A stretch of 64,000 bases of DNA from Streptomyces olivaceoviridis (lineage in GTDB: Bacteria; Actinomycetota; Actinomycetes; Streptomycetales; Streptomycetaceae), in contig NZ_BMUI01000023.1 of NCBI RefSeq assembly GCF_014650115.1, positions 1-64,000 of the forward strand, given 5' to 3'. Position numbers and translations under genes: made by a program. Positions within the stretch are counted from its first letter, which is position 1. Each line of letters starts with the position of its first letter. The notes beneath the pieces were generated by a model. It saw only the letters and a list, made by a program, of their open reading frames with translations. It had not been told where the DNA came from and did no database searches. Positions 26,381 to 36,510 of the stretch are shown one piece after another.

Positions 26381-27007
26381 ATGCCCGACATCCCCGCCGC
26401 CACCCCGCGCGCCCGCGTCCGGGTACCGCTGCGCTTCGCCGACGGCTACGGCGCCGACGCGGAACTCGTCACCTTCCACGGCCTCACCGACGGCCGGGAA
26501 CACCTCGCCGTCGTCCTCGGCGAGCCCGGCCCGGTCCCGCTGGTGCGCCTGCACTCCGAGTGCCTGACCGGGGACGTCTTCGGCTCGGCCCGCTGCGACT
26601 GCGGACCGCAGCTGCGCGAGGCGGTCGAGCGCATCGCCGGCCGCGGCGGCGTCCTGCTCTACCTGCGCCAGGAGGGCCGGGGCATCGGCCTCTACAACAA
26701 GCTCGACGCGTACGCCCTCCAGGACGAGGGCCTCGACACCTACGCGGCGAACGCCGCCCTCGGTCTGCCGGAGGACGCCCGCGACTACACGGCCGCCGCC
26801 CAGATGCTCGGCGCCCTCGGCATCACCGAGCTGGACCTGCTCTCCAACAACCCCGACAAGGCCGCACAGCTGCGCTCGCTGGGGATCGCGGTACGGGACC
26901 GGGTGCCGACCGGTGTCTTCACCACCCCCCACAACGTCCGCTACCTGCGCGCGAAGGTGCTCCAGACCCAGCACACCCTGCCGCTGGCCGAACTGACGGC
27001 GGGCTAG
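26381..27007 (+). CDS. ribA: GTP cyclohydrolase II
   Basis: This 208-residue enzyme opens GTP to the diaminopyrimidinone precursor of riboflavin. The zinc site is intact (HSECLTGDVFGSARCDCGPQ, about residues 58-77, with three Cys), as are the GTP-binding RQEGRGIGL and the YALQDEGLDT segment whose Tyr is needed for normal product formation. It therefore looks like an active canonical enzyme and not the altered type in which that Tyr is lost. GGAGG precedes the ATG by 7 bp. It is probably an extra copy, since streptomycetes normally have a separate rib operon; the RibD-like partner and MarR gene are alongside. Confidence 0.92.
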   Translation: MPDIPAATPRARVRVPLRFADGYGADAELVTFHGLTDGREHLAVVLGEPGPVPLVRLHSECLTGDVFGSARCDCGPQLREAVERIAGRGGVLLYLRQEGRGIGLYNKLDAYALQDEGLDTYAANAALGLPEDARDYTAAAQMLGALGITELDLLSNNPDKAAQLRSLGIAVRDRVPTGVFTTPHNVRYLRAKVLQTQHTLPLAELTAG

Positions 27008-27441
27008 CCGGCGGCGGAGCGGCCGGGGAGCCGGCGGGCCGAGAGGACACCGAGGAGGAGCAGGGCCGCCGTCACGGTGCGGGTGAGCCGGAAACCGGCC
27101 GGCGACGGGCCCGCCGAGGCCGGCACCACCGACAGCAGGGCCGTACCGGCCGACGCGGCGAGCCGGGTGGTGACGCTCGGCGCGGTGTTCAGCGCGGTGC
27201 TCGCCCCGGGCAGCCGGTCCGGGGGCAGGCCACGGGTCGCGGTCGTCATCGCCGGCATCAGCGTCATCCCGGCGCCGACGCCCATCACCGCGCCCGCGAC
27301 GACGATCCGCCAGAGCGCGACCCCCGCCATGCCGGTCTGCCACGCCAACAGCCCCACACCCGTTACGGCGTCCTGCCCCTGCCGGAACCGGAGACGGACC
27401 GCCTGCTCAGGGCCGGGGTGAGCGCGCTCCTCAGGGCTCAC
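27004..27441 (-). pseudogene. Remnant of a DHA2-type MFS exporter
   Basis: The 145-codon frame matches only the C-terminal quarter of 14-helix (EmrB/QacA-like) drug exporters. It contains VMGVGAGMTLMPAMTTATRG, LPPDRLPGASTALNT and a last membrane helix. The first 25 residues are not transporter-like, and no upstream part of the gene is present. It converges on ribA and shares the stop region with it. It may once have exported the product of the RibD/RibA/MarR block. Confidence 0.7.
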
Positions 27442-27553
27442 GGGGCGGCGGAGCGGCGGAGCCCGGATCGCGCATCAGCCCACCTTGTATGACCATATTT
27501 CTGGTCTGTACCAGGACCGACGGACCCGTGCCCGCATCACCGTGGAGGTCGCC

Positions 27554-28204
27554 GTGTCGGAATCCAACGTGACCGGCCAGGACGCCGCGTCGTCCCGCAC
27601 CGCACGCTCACGCCTGAGGCCGGTCGTGTACGGCGTGGGCGCGGCGCTCACCGGTGTACTGGCCGTCGCCTCGTGCGGCAACGGCAACAGCAACGGCGGG
27701 GTCGGCACCTCCACCCCGACCGCGCCCGCCACGTCGAACTTCTCCGGCACCGTGCCGTCCGGCATGTCGTCCTGGGCGGAGTCGAAGAAGGCGGAGGCCA
27801 GCGCCTCCGCCTCCGCCGCGGCCTCGTCGGCCTCCGCCCGCGCGTCCGAGTTCGAGGCATCCGTGTCCGCGGACACCGAGCGCGCCCGCGCGGAGGCCCA
27901 GAAGCAGCTCGCCAAGGTGAAGGGGCGGGGCAACGCGACGAACGACGTCTCCATGACGGGCGTCCCCCTGTCCCAGACCCACAACGTCCGCGCTCTCCTC
28001 GTCACGATGACCAACCGCACCGACAAGCCCGCGTCCTTCGCGGTCCAGGTGGACTTCAGCGACTCCCACGGCAAGGTCGTGGAGACCGTCGTCGTGGGGG
28101 CGCAGAACGTCAAGCCGGGGCAGAAGGCGGAGCGCTACGCCATCAGCCACAAGCCTCCCGAGCCCCATCTGACCGCCGAACTGGCCAAGGCGCAGAGGTA
28201 CTGA
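27554..28204 (+). CDS. Secreted lipoprotein, function unknown
   Basis: This 216-residue protein has a twin-basic/hydrophobic signal peptide and a lipobox ending at Cys41 (GVLAVASC). A Ser/Ala/Glu-rich, probably coiled-coil segment (about 70-120) follows, then a compact beta-rich domain (about 130-205, with VRALLVTMTNRTDKPASF and QVDFSDSHGKVVET) of the kind often seen in actinobacterial exported proteins with immunoglobulin-like folds. It would be anchored on the outer face of the membrane. I chose GTG 27554 because GGAGG lies 5 bp upstream; the frame is open 23 codons earlier. Confidence 0.8.
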   Translation: MSESNVTGQDAASSRTARSRLRPVVYGVGAALTGVLAVASCGNGNSNGGVGTSTPTAPATSNFSGTVPSGMSSWAESKKAEASASASAAASSASARASEFEASVSADTERARAEAQKQLAKVKGRGNATNDVSMTGVPLSQTHNVRALLVTMTNRTDKPASFAVQVDFSDSHGKVVETVVVGAQNVKPGQKAERYAISHKPPEPHLTAELAKAQRY

Positions 28205-28256
28205 CGGCTCAGGGGCCGGCGCAGGCGCACCGGCGGCAGCGCCCCCGGAGAACGCG

Positions 28257-28294
28257 ACAGCGCCCGAGCCGGCCGAAGCCGTCCCGGGCGCTGT
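28257..28294 (+). terminator. Hairpin after lipoprotein gene
   Basis: A 10-bp stem (ACAGCGCCCG / CGGGCGCTGT) with an 18-nt loop lies 53 bp after the stop. It could also end transcription of the convergent tRNA-Lys. Confidence 0.65.
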
Positions 28295-28335
28295 GCCGCG
28301 GGGCGGAGGGGGTGCCCCCCGGGGCCCGCGGACGG

Positions 28336-28408
<73 letters not shown>

Positions 28409-28507
28409 GTGCGATGTTGCCTGTCCGAGCATAGCCGGACGAGGCCGTGTCGCCGATCGGGTATCGGGGACACGGCCACGTCGGATGTCACCGGTGTGGG
28501 GGGATGG

Positions 28508-30013
28508 TTACTTTTCGGCCGGGATGGGAGCGGGTGCGGGGCGCCTGGTGAGGAACCAGTGGCGGGCGGAGGCCAGCCACCAGGTCGCCGAGAAGCCGAG
28601 GACGACAAGGACGGCGACCGGGGCGTAGTTGAACGTCGTCCAGGTGACCGGGGAGACCTGCGGGAGCATGAACAGGACGGTGATCACCAGCACCCAGGTC
28701 ACCGAGATCACCCCGATGAGGCGGGACCAGCGGCCCAGGTGCCAGGGGCCGGGGGTGAACGCGGCGCCCTTGCGGACGCGGAGGAAGGTCGGGATGACGT
28801 ACGCGATGTACAGGCCGATCACCGCGATGGACGTCACCGCGGCGTAGGCCGTCGTGTTGATCAGGTACGGCAGGCCCAGGGCCAGGGCTCCGAGCGCGGC
28901 CAGCCACACCGCCGCCACCGGGGTCCGGGTGCGCGGGCTGACCGTGTGCCAGAGGTGGGAGAAGGGCAGCGCGCCGTCCCGGGAAAAGGCATAGATCATG
29001 CGGCTGTTGGCGGTGACCGAGGCCATGCCGCAGAAGAGCTGGGCACCGATCACCACCAGCAGCAGGAGCTTGCCGGCCGTGGCGCCGAGGGCGTCCAGGA
29101 GGATCTGGGCGGGCGGTGCGCCGGTGGGCGACGTGAGTGCCCCGTCGTACGACTGGATCGCGAACGTGAAGCCCAGCAGGAGGACGAAGCCCGCGATCCA
29201 CGACGTCCAGATGGAGCGGACGATGCCCTTCGGGCCCGCGGTGGCCGCGTCGTGGGTCTCCTCGGTCATGTGGGCGGAGGCGTCGTACCCGGTGAAGGTG
29301 TACTGGGCCATCAGCAGGCCCAGGAGCACCACGTACGGGGTACTGCCCCAGCCCGTCTCGTTGACGAAGTGCGTGAAGACGAAGGACGCCGACCGGTGGT
29401 GGTCCGGGACGAGCGCCAGCGCGCCGACGATCACCGCGACGCCGAGGACGTGCCACCACACGCTCACGCTGTTCAGGAACGCGACGATCCGGACGCCGAA
29501 GGTGTTCAGCAGGCCGTGCAGGAGGAGGATCGCCGCGAACAGCAGCACCGTGCGGCCGGGGGTCACCCGGAAGCCGAACTGGAGGTTCAGGTAGGCGCCG
29601 AGGAAGGAGGCCGCGCCGAAGTCGATGCCGGCGGTCACCGCCACCTGGCCCAGCACGTTGAACCAGCCCGTGAACCACGCCCAGGCCGCCGCCGAACGCG
29701 GGGGCGCCAGGCGGTGCGCCCAGAAGTACAGGCCCGCAGAGGTCGGGTAGGCCGAGCAGATCTCGGCCATCGACAGGCCCACGGACAGCGTCATCAGGCC
29801 CACCGCCACCCAGCCCCAGGTGATCACCGCGGGGCCGCCGGTGGTCATGCCGAACAGGTACAGGGTCAGGCAGCCGGACAGCACCGAGATGATCGTGAAG
29901 GAGACGGCGTAGTTCGAGAACGCCGACATACGGCGGGCGAGGACCTGGGTGTAGCCGAGTTGGGCCAGCCGTTCCTCGTCCGACAGGCCACCGGCGCTCA
30001 CGTCATCTGTCAT
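28508..30013 (-). CDS. APC-family amino acid permease
   Basis: This protein of about 501 residues has 12 predicted membrane helices and the layout of the amino acid/choline transporter branch related to GABA permeases. Typical segments are SVGLSMAEICSAYPTSAGLY in helix 3 and FTGYDASAHMTEETHDA near the centre, the latter a hallmark of the group. It would import an amino acid or polyamine-derived amine by cation symport. The ATG at 30013 is preceded by GGGGG. A 14-bp GTGAC/GTCAC palindrome lies 28 bp upstream and may be its operator. Confidence 0.87.
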   Translation of the reverse strand: MTDDVSAGGLSDEERLAQLGYTQVLARRMSAFSNYAVSFTIISVLSGCLTLYLFGMTTGGPAVITWGWVAVGLMTLSVGLSMAEICSAYPTSAGLYFWAHRLAPPRSAAAWAWFTGWFNVLGQVAVTAGIDFGAASFLGAYLNLQFGFRVTPGRTVLLFAAILLLHGLLNTFGVRIVAFLNSVSVWWHVLGVAVIVGALALVPDHHRSASFVFTHFVNETGWGSTPYVVLLGLLMAQYTFTGYDASAHMTEETHDAATAGPKGIVRSIWTSWIAGFVLLLGFTFAIQSYDGALTSPTGAPPAQILLDALGATAGKLLLLVVIGAQLFCGMASVTANSRMIYAFSRDGALPFSHLWHTVSPRTRTPVAAVWLAALGALALGLPYLINTTAYAAVTSIAVIGLYIAYVIPTFLRVRKGAAFTPGPWHLGRWSRLIGVISVTWVLVITVLFMLPQVSPVTWTTFNYAPVAVLVVLGFSATWWLASARHWFLTRRPAPAPIPAEK

Positions 30014-30040
30014 GCCCCCAGCAATTCCCCCACCGGGCAC

Positions 30041-30054
30041 GTGACATGCGTCAC
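30041..30054. promoter_or_regulatory. GTGAC-N4-GTCAC palindrome upstream of permease
   Basis: GTGACATGCGTCAC is a perfect inverted repeat with 5-bp arms, directly upstream of the permease start. It also fits the published Streptomyces Crp pattern GTG-N6-GNCAC. The regulator is not identified. Confidence 0.45.
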
Positions 30055-30086
30055 TCGGTGACCGGAAATCGGTGGCCCGGGTATGC

Positions 30087-30124
30087 GCGAGGGCCCGTAC
30101 GAACGGTGTCGTACGGGCCCTCGC
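30087..30124 (-). terminator. Hairpin after DEAD-box helicase gene
   Basis: A perfect 14-bp stem (GCGAGGGCCCGTAC / GTACGGGCCCTCGC) with a 10-nt loop lies about 65 bp downstream of the helicase stop codon. Confidence 0.75.
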
Positions 30125-30189
30125 CCTGTCTCACCCGGCGTCACCCGCCGGGGTGCCGGCCGATGCGGTGGCTGTCAGCCGATGCCGTG

Positions 30190-32376
<2,187 letters not shown>

Positions 32377-32611
32377 GCGAATGCGAAACCTTCCGGAGTC
32401 TCTTCGGCACGCGCCCGTCAACTCCGTGAATCGCTCACGACCGCCTCAATGCGGTCCGCCACGGCAAAGGAGAGTACGCGCCACACGGCGCGCTCTGTGG
32501 TGGCGCCGGGCAAATGGGATCAAACGATCTACCACCATACGCACCTACCACCCCCGAAGGCAAATGGAGCCGCAGAGGCGCAGCTCACACTCGCTGTCCG
32601 GCCGCACGCGT

Positions 32612-33127
32612 CTACGCCGGCACGCCCGCCGCCGGCGCCGGCTCCCGCTGGACCAGCTGCGGGCCCGTCTCCTCGTGGGCCGACGAGGACGGCTCGGCCG
32701 ACGGAGGCTCGGTGACGGGCGGCGGCGGGGTGGAGGCCGGCGGCTCGGGCGGGGCGGAGGTCACGACGGGGGGCGTCGGCGGCGCGTTCGTCGGCACCGG
32801 CTCGCCGGGGTCGGCGGTCCTGCCCGGCTCGGCCGGCGCGTGGGAGGCGCTGCGCGCGGCGGACGGGGTGGCCGACGCCGAGCCCTTCTTCCCCCGCTTC
32901 GCCTTGCCGCCGTGCCCGTGCTTGCCGTCACCGGGCTCACCGCCTTCCCCGGCGAAACCGCCCGCGCCGGCCACCGGGCCGCCGTCGGGCACCTCGCCGC
33001 CGCGCTGCCCCGCCGAGTGCGAGGGCCGGGCCCGGCCCCCGTCGTCGCCCACGCTCACACAGCCGGCGGCGGCGGTGACGGCCAGTACCGCGGCGGCGAG
33101 ACGGACGGGTACGTACAAGGGGCGCAC
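32612..33127 (-). CDS. Small Pro/Ser-rich lipoprotein
   Basis: This 171-residue protein has a signal peptide with a lipobox ending at Cys23 (VTAAAGC), then a disordered region rich in Gly, Lys, Pro, Ser and Thr with no recognisable domain. It should be tethered to the outer face of the membrane, with the tail reaching into the wall. GTG 33127 is preceded by GGAGG; the longer frame upstream runs into repeat DNA. Function unknown. It lies 235 bp upstream of the DEAD-box helicase gene, on the same strand, and is followed upstream by a gene-free repeat region. Confidence 0.65.
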   Translation of the reverse strand: MRPLYVPVRLAAAVLAVTAAAGCVSVGDDGGRARPSHSAGQRGGEVPDGGPVAGAGGFAGEGGEPGDGKHGHGGKAKRGKKGSASATPSAARSASHAPAEPGRTADPGEPVPTNAPPTPPVVTSAPPEPPASTPPPPVTEPPSAEPSSSAHEETGPQLVQREPAPAAGVPA

Positions 33128-33352
33128 GGCGGCCACCTCCGGGGCGAGGAAAGGAGTCAACCTCCCCAACTCCCGCCGCCGACAAGAGGACACGCGCCCC
33201 GCCCGCATCGACGCCCCGTACCCGGCCCACCCAGCACACAGCCCCGCACCCGGCCACGCACCTCGCTCCCGGCCCAGCACACGCGGCCCCGGCCACGCGA
33301 GCCGATCCGCGCCCCGCACACGCGCCCCCACACGCCCGCGCACCACCCCACC

Positions 33353-33440
33353 CGGCACCCACGACCCGCACTCAGCCACGCGAGCCGACCCCCGCCCGGC
33401 ACACCCGGACCCGCCCGGCACACCTGGACCCGCCCGCCCG
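33353..33440. repeat. 88-bp direct repeat, copy 1
   Basis: This copy starts CGGCACCCACGACCCGCACT and matches the copy at 33534-33621 with a single mismatch (T at 33425). The two copies are 181 bp apart, start to start. Confidence 0.85.
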
Positions 33441-33533
33441 TACGGTCATCCGCCCGCCTGCACGGACCCACGCCCGGCCCTGCGGCCATAACGCCCAGCG
33501 CAAGCGCCCACACACCCGTACGCCCCACCCACT

Positions 33534-33621
33534 CGGCACCCACGACCCGCACTCAGCCACGCGAGCCGACCCCCGCCCGGCACACCCGGACCCGCCCGGC
33601 ACACCCGGACCCGCCCGCCCG
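33534..33621. repeat. 88-bp direct repeat, copy 2
   Basis: Second copy of the repeat at 33353-33440. The DNA between the copies partly resembles the DNA before copy 1, so the duplicated unit may originally have been about 181 bp. Confidence 0.85.
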
Positions 33622-33772
33622 TCCGGCCGACTCGATCCCCGCCGGCACACCGGACCCGTCCACCCGCCGCGCGGCTCTCCGGCCTCACGCACGGACCAGC
33701 GCTCCCCGATGCGGTCATCGGCGCCGCACACGCTTCCCGGCCCGTGCGTGCCGTCGCGCTCAGCCGCCGCGC

Positions 33773-34123
33773 TCAGCCGTAGCCGAGGGCGTGGAGTCGG
33801 GCGTCGTCGATTCCGAAGTGGTGGGCGATCTCGTGCACCACGGTCACCTCGGTCTCCGCGACGACGTCCTCACGGCTGTCGCACATCCTGAGCGTGGGCC
33901 CGCGGTAGACGGTGATCCGGTCCGGCAGGACACCGGCGTACCACTCGCCCCGCTCGGTGAGCGGGGTGCCCTCGTACAGCCCGAGCAACTCGGGGTCGTC
34001 GGCGGGCGGCTCGTCCTCCACGAACACGGCCACGTTGTCCATGAGCCGCGTCAGCTCCGGCGGGATCCGGTCGAGCGCCTCGGCGACCAGTTCCTCGAAC
34101 TCCTCGCGCGTCATCTCCAGCAC
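33773..34123 (-). CDS. Zincin-like metallopeptidase, short form
   Basis: This 116-residue protein matches the short zinc-metallopeptidase-like family found across actinobacteria, with the motif VVHEIAHHFGIDD near the C-terminus (HExxH plus a downstream acidic ligand). The N-terminal part has MTREEFEELVAEALDRIP. Substrates are not known. The open frame runs far upstream on the same strand, antisense to the metallophosphoesterase gene; I chose the GTG at 34123, with ATG 34114 as an alternative. It is divergent from the metallophosphoesterase gene with only about 60 bp between them. Confidence 0.8.
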   Translation of the reverse strand: MLEMTREEFEELVAEALDRIPPELTRLMDNVAVFVEDEPPADDPELLGLYEGTPLTERGEWYAGVLPDRITVYRGPTLRMCDSREDVVAETEVTVVHEIAHHFGIDDARLHALGYG

Positions 34124-34183
34124 AGGGTCATTGTCCGGGAACACCGCCGCATATCCACCAGGGGACGTGGGCATACGGCACCA

Positions 34184-35740
34184 ATGGCCCGCGTCCCCGT
34201 CGCAGCCCTGAGCACCATGCTGAACCGGAACCCGAACCGCCCCGCCCGCCCCCGCTCGCTCCCCGCCCTGGAACTCGCCGACCGTCCCAGCCCCTGGCTG
34301 CGCGCCCTGGGACTCACCACGGTCGTCCTCGTCGGCGCCTGGCTGGGCCTGCTGATCGTCGGCGACGTCCGGGCCCCGGTCGGCCCGATGGACACGACGA
34401 TGACGCTGCGCCCCTCCCTCAGCGGCGGCACGAAGATCAACGTCTCCCCGCTGGGCTCGCTCAGCCTGGACAGCCATGCGGCGCCGGTCCGCCTGGACGT
34501 GAACGTCGACCAACTGGACCCGCTCCGCTCGCAGGCGCTGGTCGACCACCCCGAGCGGCTCTCCGGCCTCCAGGACGAGGTCGCCCGGGACGTCGAGCAC
34601 GGCACGCTGGACCTGGCCGTGCGCTCCTGCGTCGCCGTGGTCTCCGGGGCCACGGCCCTCGGCCTCGCCGTGTACCGCCGCCCGCGCCGGGCCCTCGCCG
34701 CCGGCGGACTGGCCCTGGCCCTGCTGGCCGCCTCGGGCGCGTCGGCGTACGCCACCTGGAACCCGAAGTCGGTCCTGGAGCCGCGGTTCTCCGGACTGCT
34801 CAGCTCGGCACCGTCGGTGGTCGGCAACGCCCGCAGCATCGTCACGGAGTTCGACGTCTACCAGAAGGAGCTGGCGCGCCTGGTGACGAACGTGACGAAG
34901 CTCTACGACGTCACCTCCACCCTCCCCGCCTACCGGCCGGACCCCTCCACCATCCGCGTCCTGCACGTGTCGGACATCCACCTCAACCCGGCGAGCTGGA
35001 AGATCATCGGCTCGCTGGTGGAGCAGTACAAGGTCGACGTGATCGTCGACTCCGGCGACACGATGGATCACGGTACGGCGGCGGAGAACGGCTTCCTCGA
35101 CCCGATCCGGGACCTGGGCGTGCCGTACGTCTGGGTGCGCGGCAACCATGACTCGCGGACGACCCAGCGCTACCTGGAGCGCATGAAGAACGTGCGCGTC
35201 CTGGACGACGGGCGGGCGGAGACGGTGGCGGGCCTGCGCTTCGCGGGCATCGGGGATCCGCAGTTCACCCCCGACCGCTCGACGGCGCCCGGCAGTGCCG
35301 CGTCCGAGCAACTGGCGGGCGACCGGCTGGCCAGCGCCCTGCGCGATCAGCGGACGGCCGGCACCCCCGTGGACGTGGCGGTCGCGCACGAGCCGTCCGC
35401 CGCCCGGGAGACCGACGGCACGGTGCCGCTGGTGCTCTGCGGGCATCTCCACCACGAGGGAACGGAGCTGCTGCCGTACGGCACCCGGCTGCGCATGGAG
35501 GGCTCGACCGGCGGCAGCGGGCTGCGGGCCGTGGAGCACACGTACCCGGCCCCGATCGAGGCCTCGATCCTCTACTTCGACCGGGACGGCCGCAGGCTCC
35601 AGGCCTGGGACGCGATCAAGCTGGGGGGCCTGGGACTCACGACGGCCGAGGTCAGCCGCCACCTGGCGGACGGGAACCAACCGGGCGCCACCGGCACCTC
35701 GCGCTCCCCTTCACCGACCCCGTCCGGCACCTCGCCGTAA
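34184..35740 (+). CDS. Membrane metallophosphoesterase
   Basis: This 518-residue protein has an N-terminal transmembrane helix (about residues 40-62), two more near 155-200, and a C-terminal calcineurin-like phosphoesterase domain. The metal-site motifs occur in order: HVSDIHLNP (about 260), VDSGDTMDHG, VRGNHDSR and CGHLHHEG. The catalytic domain may face outward, but topology is uncertain. A Ser/Thr/Pro tail ends the protein. The substrate is unknown; relatives act on nucleotides, phospholipids or proteins. The ATG at 34184 lacks a close Shine-Dalgarno sequence, and the upstream open frame is a shadow of other genes. Confidence 0.85.
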   Translation: MARVPVAALSTMLNRNPNRPARPRSLPALELADRPSPWLRALGLTTVVLVGAWLGLLIVGDVRAPVGPMDTTMTLRPSLSGGTKINVSPLGSLSLDSHAAPVRLDVNVDQLDPLRSQALVDHPERLSGLQDEVARDVEHGTLDLAVRSCVAVVSGATALGLAVYRRPRRALAAGGLALALLAASGASAYATWNPKSVLEPRFSGLLSSAPSVVGNARSIVTEFDVYQKELARLVTNVTKLYDVTSTLPAYRPDPSTIRVLHVSDIHLNPASWKIIGSLVEQYKVDVIVDSGDTMDHGTAAENGFLDPIRDLGVPYVWVRGNHDSRTTQRYLERMKNVRVLDDGRAETVAGLRFAGIGDPQFTPDRSTAPGSAASEQLAGDRLASALRDQRTAGTPVDVAVAHEPSAARETDGTVPLVLCGHLHHEGTELLPYGTRLRMEGSTGGSGLRAVEHTYPAPIEASILYFDRDGRRLQAWDAIKLGGLGLTTAEVSRHLADGNQPGATGTSRSPSPTPSGTSP

Positions 35741-35820
35741 ACCGTTTTGGCGATACCCCTCGCCATCCCATATGCTTCTCACGTCCCCGACGCGCTGAGA
35801 AGCGCCCAGGCGGGCCGATA

Positions 35821-35893
35821 GCCCTCATCGTCTAGCGGCCTAGGACGCCGCCCTTTCAAGGCGGTAGCACGGGTTCGAATCCCGTTGGGGGCA
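35821..35893 (+). tRNA. tRNA-Glu (UUC)
   Basis: A 73-nt cloverleaf with anticodon TTC, acceptor GCCCTCA / TGGGGGC and T-loop TTCGAAT. It is the first of a tRNA trio, Glu-Asp-Phe. Confidence 0.95.
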
Positions 35894-35929
35894 CGCAATA
35901 CCGTGTGCGACACTGTTGCACGCAAGCTT

Positions 35930-36004
35930 GGTCCTGTGGAGCAGTTTGGAGTGCTCGCCACCCTGTCAAGGTGGAGGCCGCGGGTTCAAATCCCGTCAGG
36001 ACCG
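35930..36004 (+). tRNA. tRNA-Asp (GUC), copy 1
   Basis: A 75-nt cloverleaf with anticodon GTC and T-loop TTCAAAT. It is identical in sequence to the tRNA at 41693-41767. Confidence 0.95.
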
Positions 36005-36006
36005 CT

Positions 36007-36026
36007 GGTGTTTCACGTGAAACACC
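36007..36026. promoter_or_regulatory. parS: parS chromosome-segregation site
   Basis: GGTGTTTCACGTGAAACACC is a perfect 20-bp palindrome containing the exact parS core GTTTCACGTGAAAC (36010-36023), the binding site of ParB. Streptomyces chromosomes carry about two dozen such sites, mainly within a few hundred kb of oriC. Here it sits in the 24-bp gap between tRNA-Asp and tRNA-Phe. Confidence 0.95.
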
Positions 36027-36028
36027 GT

Positions 36029-36102
36029 GGCTGGGTAGCTCAGTTGGTACGAGCGTCCGCCTGAAAAGCGGAAGGTCGCCGGTTCGACCCCGGCCCCAGC
36101 CA
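36029..36102 (+). tRNA. tRNA-Phe (GAA)
   Basis: A 74-nt cloverleaf with anticodon GAA, acceptor GGCTGGG / CCCAGCC and T-loop TTCGACC. It starts 2 bp after the parS palindrome. Confidence 0.95.
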
Positions 36103-36123
36103 CAACCGCCCTCACCAGGGCTT

Positions 36124-36156
36124 GAGCCCCTCTCCAGGATCACTGGAGAGGGGCTC
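36124..36156 (+). terminator. Terminator of Glu-Asp-Phe tRNA operon
   Basis: A perfect 14-bp stem (GAGCCCCTCTCCAG / CTGGAGAGGGGCTC) with a 5-nt loop lies 21 bp after tRNA-Phe and is followed by a short TCTGT stretch. Confidence 0.85.
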
Positions 36157-36189
36157 TCTGTATCGGGGACCAAGTTCAGCGGGGGAGAC

Positions 36190-36510
36190 ATGGGCCGGGA
36201 CCAGGGAAGAGCCATCCAGGAGACCGAGCTGGAGAAGGACCGGGCCCGGTACGGGCTGCTCGCGGTCGTCGTCAGCAATCTGGCGATCGCCGCCGTCGCC
36301 GTCTTCGGTGTCTGGCAGCTCGACGGGGACAAAGCGGTGATCGTCGGCATCCTCACCGCCGCGTTCACCGCCGTCAGCAGCACGACCACCGCCTACCTGG
36401 GCATCAAGGCCGTCTCCAACACCGCGAAGTCGATCGCCCTCGGGGAGGGCCAGGCGCGCCGGCACACCGAGGCCACCCCGCCGGCCCCGCCCGCCCAGCG
36501 CACCTCCTAG
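36190..36510 (+). CDS. Small two-helix membrane protein
   Basis: This 106-residue protein has a charged N-terminus (about 1-22), two membrane helices (about 23-45 and 48-72) joined by a short loop containing DGDK, and a polar Pro-rich tail, giving a hairpin topology with both ends probably inside. No enzyme motif is present and function is unknown. The ATG at 36190 directly follows GGGGGAGAC. The gene follows the tRNA terminator and overlaps the convergent membrane protein gene by 4 bp at the stop codons. Confidence 0.75.
   Translation: MGRDQGRAIQETELEKDRARYGLLAVVVSNLAIAAVAVFGVWQLDGDKAVIVGILTAAFTAVSSTTTAYLGIKAVSNTAKSIALGEGQARRHTEATPPAPPAQRTS

Larger units (their letters stand above)
33128..33772. 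other. Gene-free, C-rich repeat region
   Basis: No gene is credible in these 645 bp. Open frames occur on both strands only because stop codons are rare in this C-rich DNA, and their translations are the same peptide repeated in all frames. The region holds an 88-bp direct repeat and several shorter CACACCCGGACCCGCCCGG units. It lies between a lipoprotein gene and a zincin gene that are both read on the minus strand. Confidence 0.6.

Noticed and set aside
33353..33621. A CRISPR-like repeat pair
   Set aside because: There are only two 88-bp copies, too long for CRISPR repeats, with no spacer array and no cas genes in the window.
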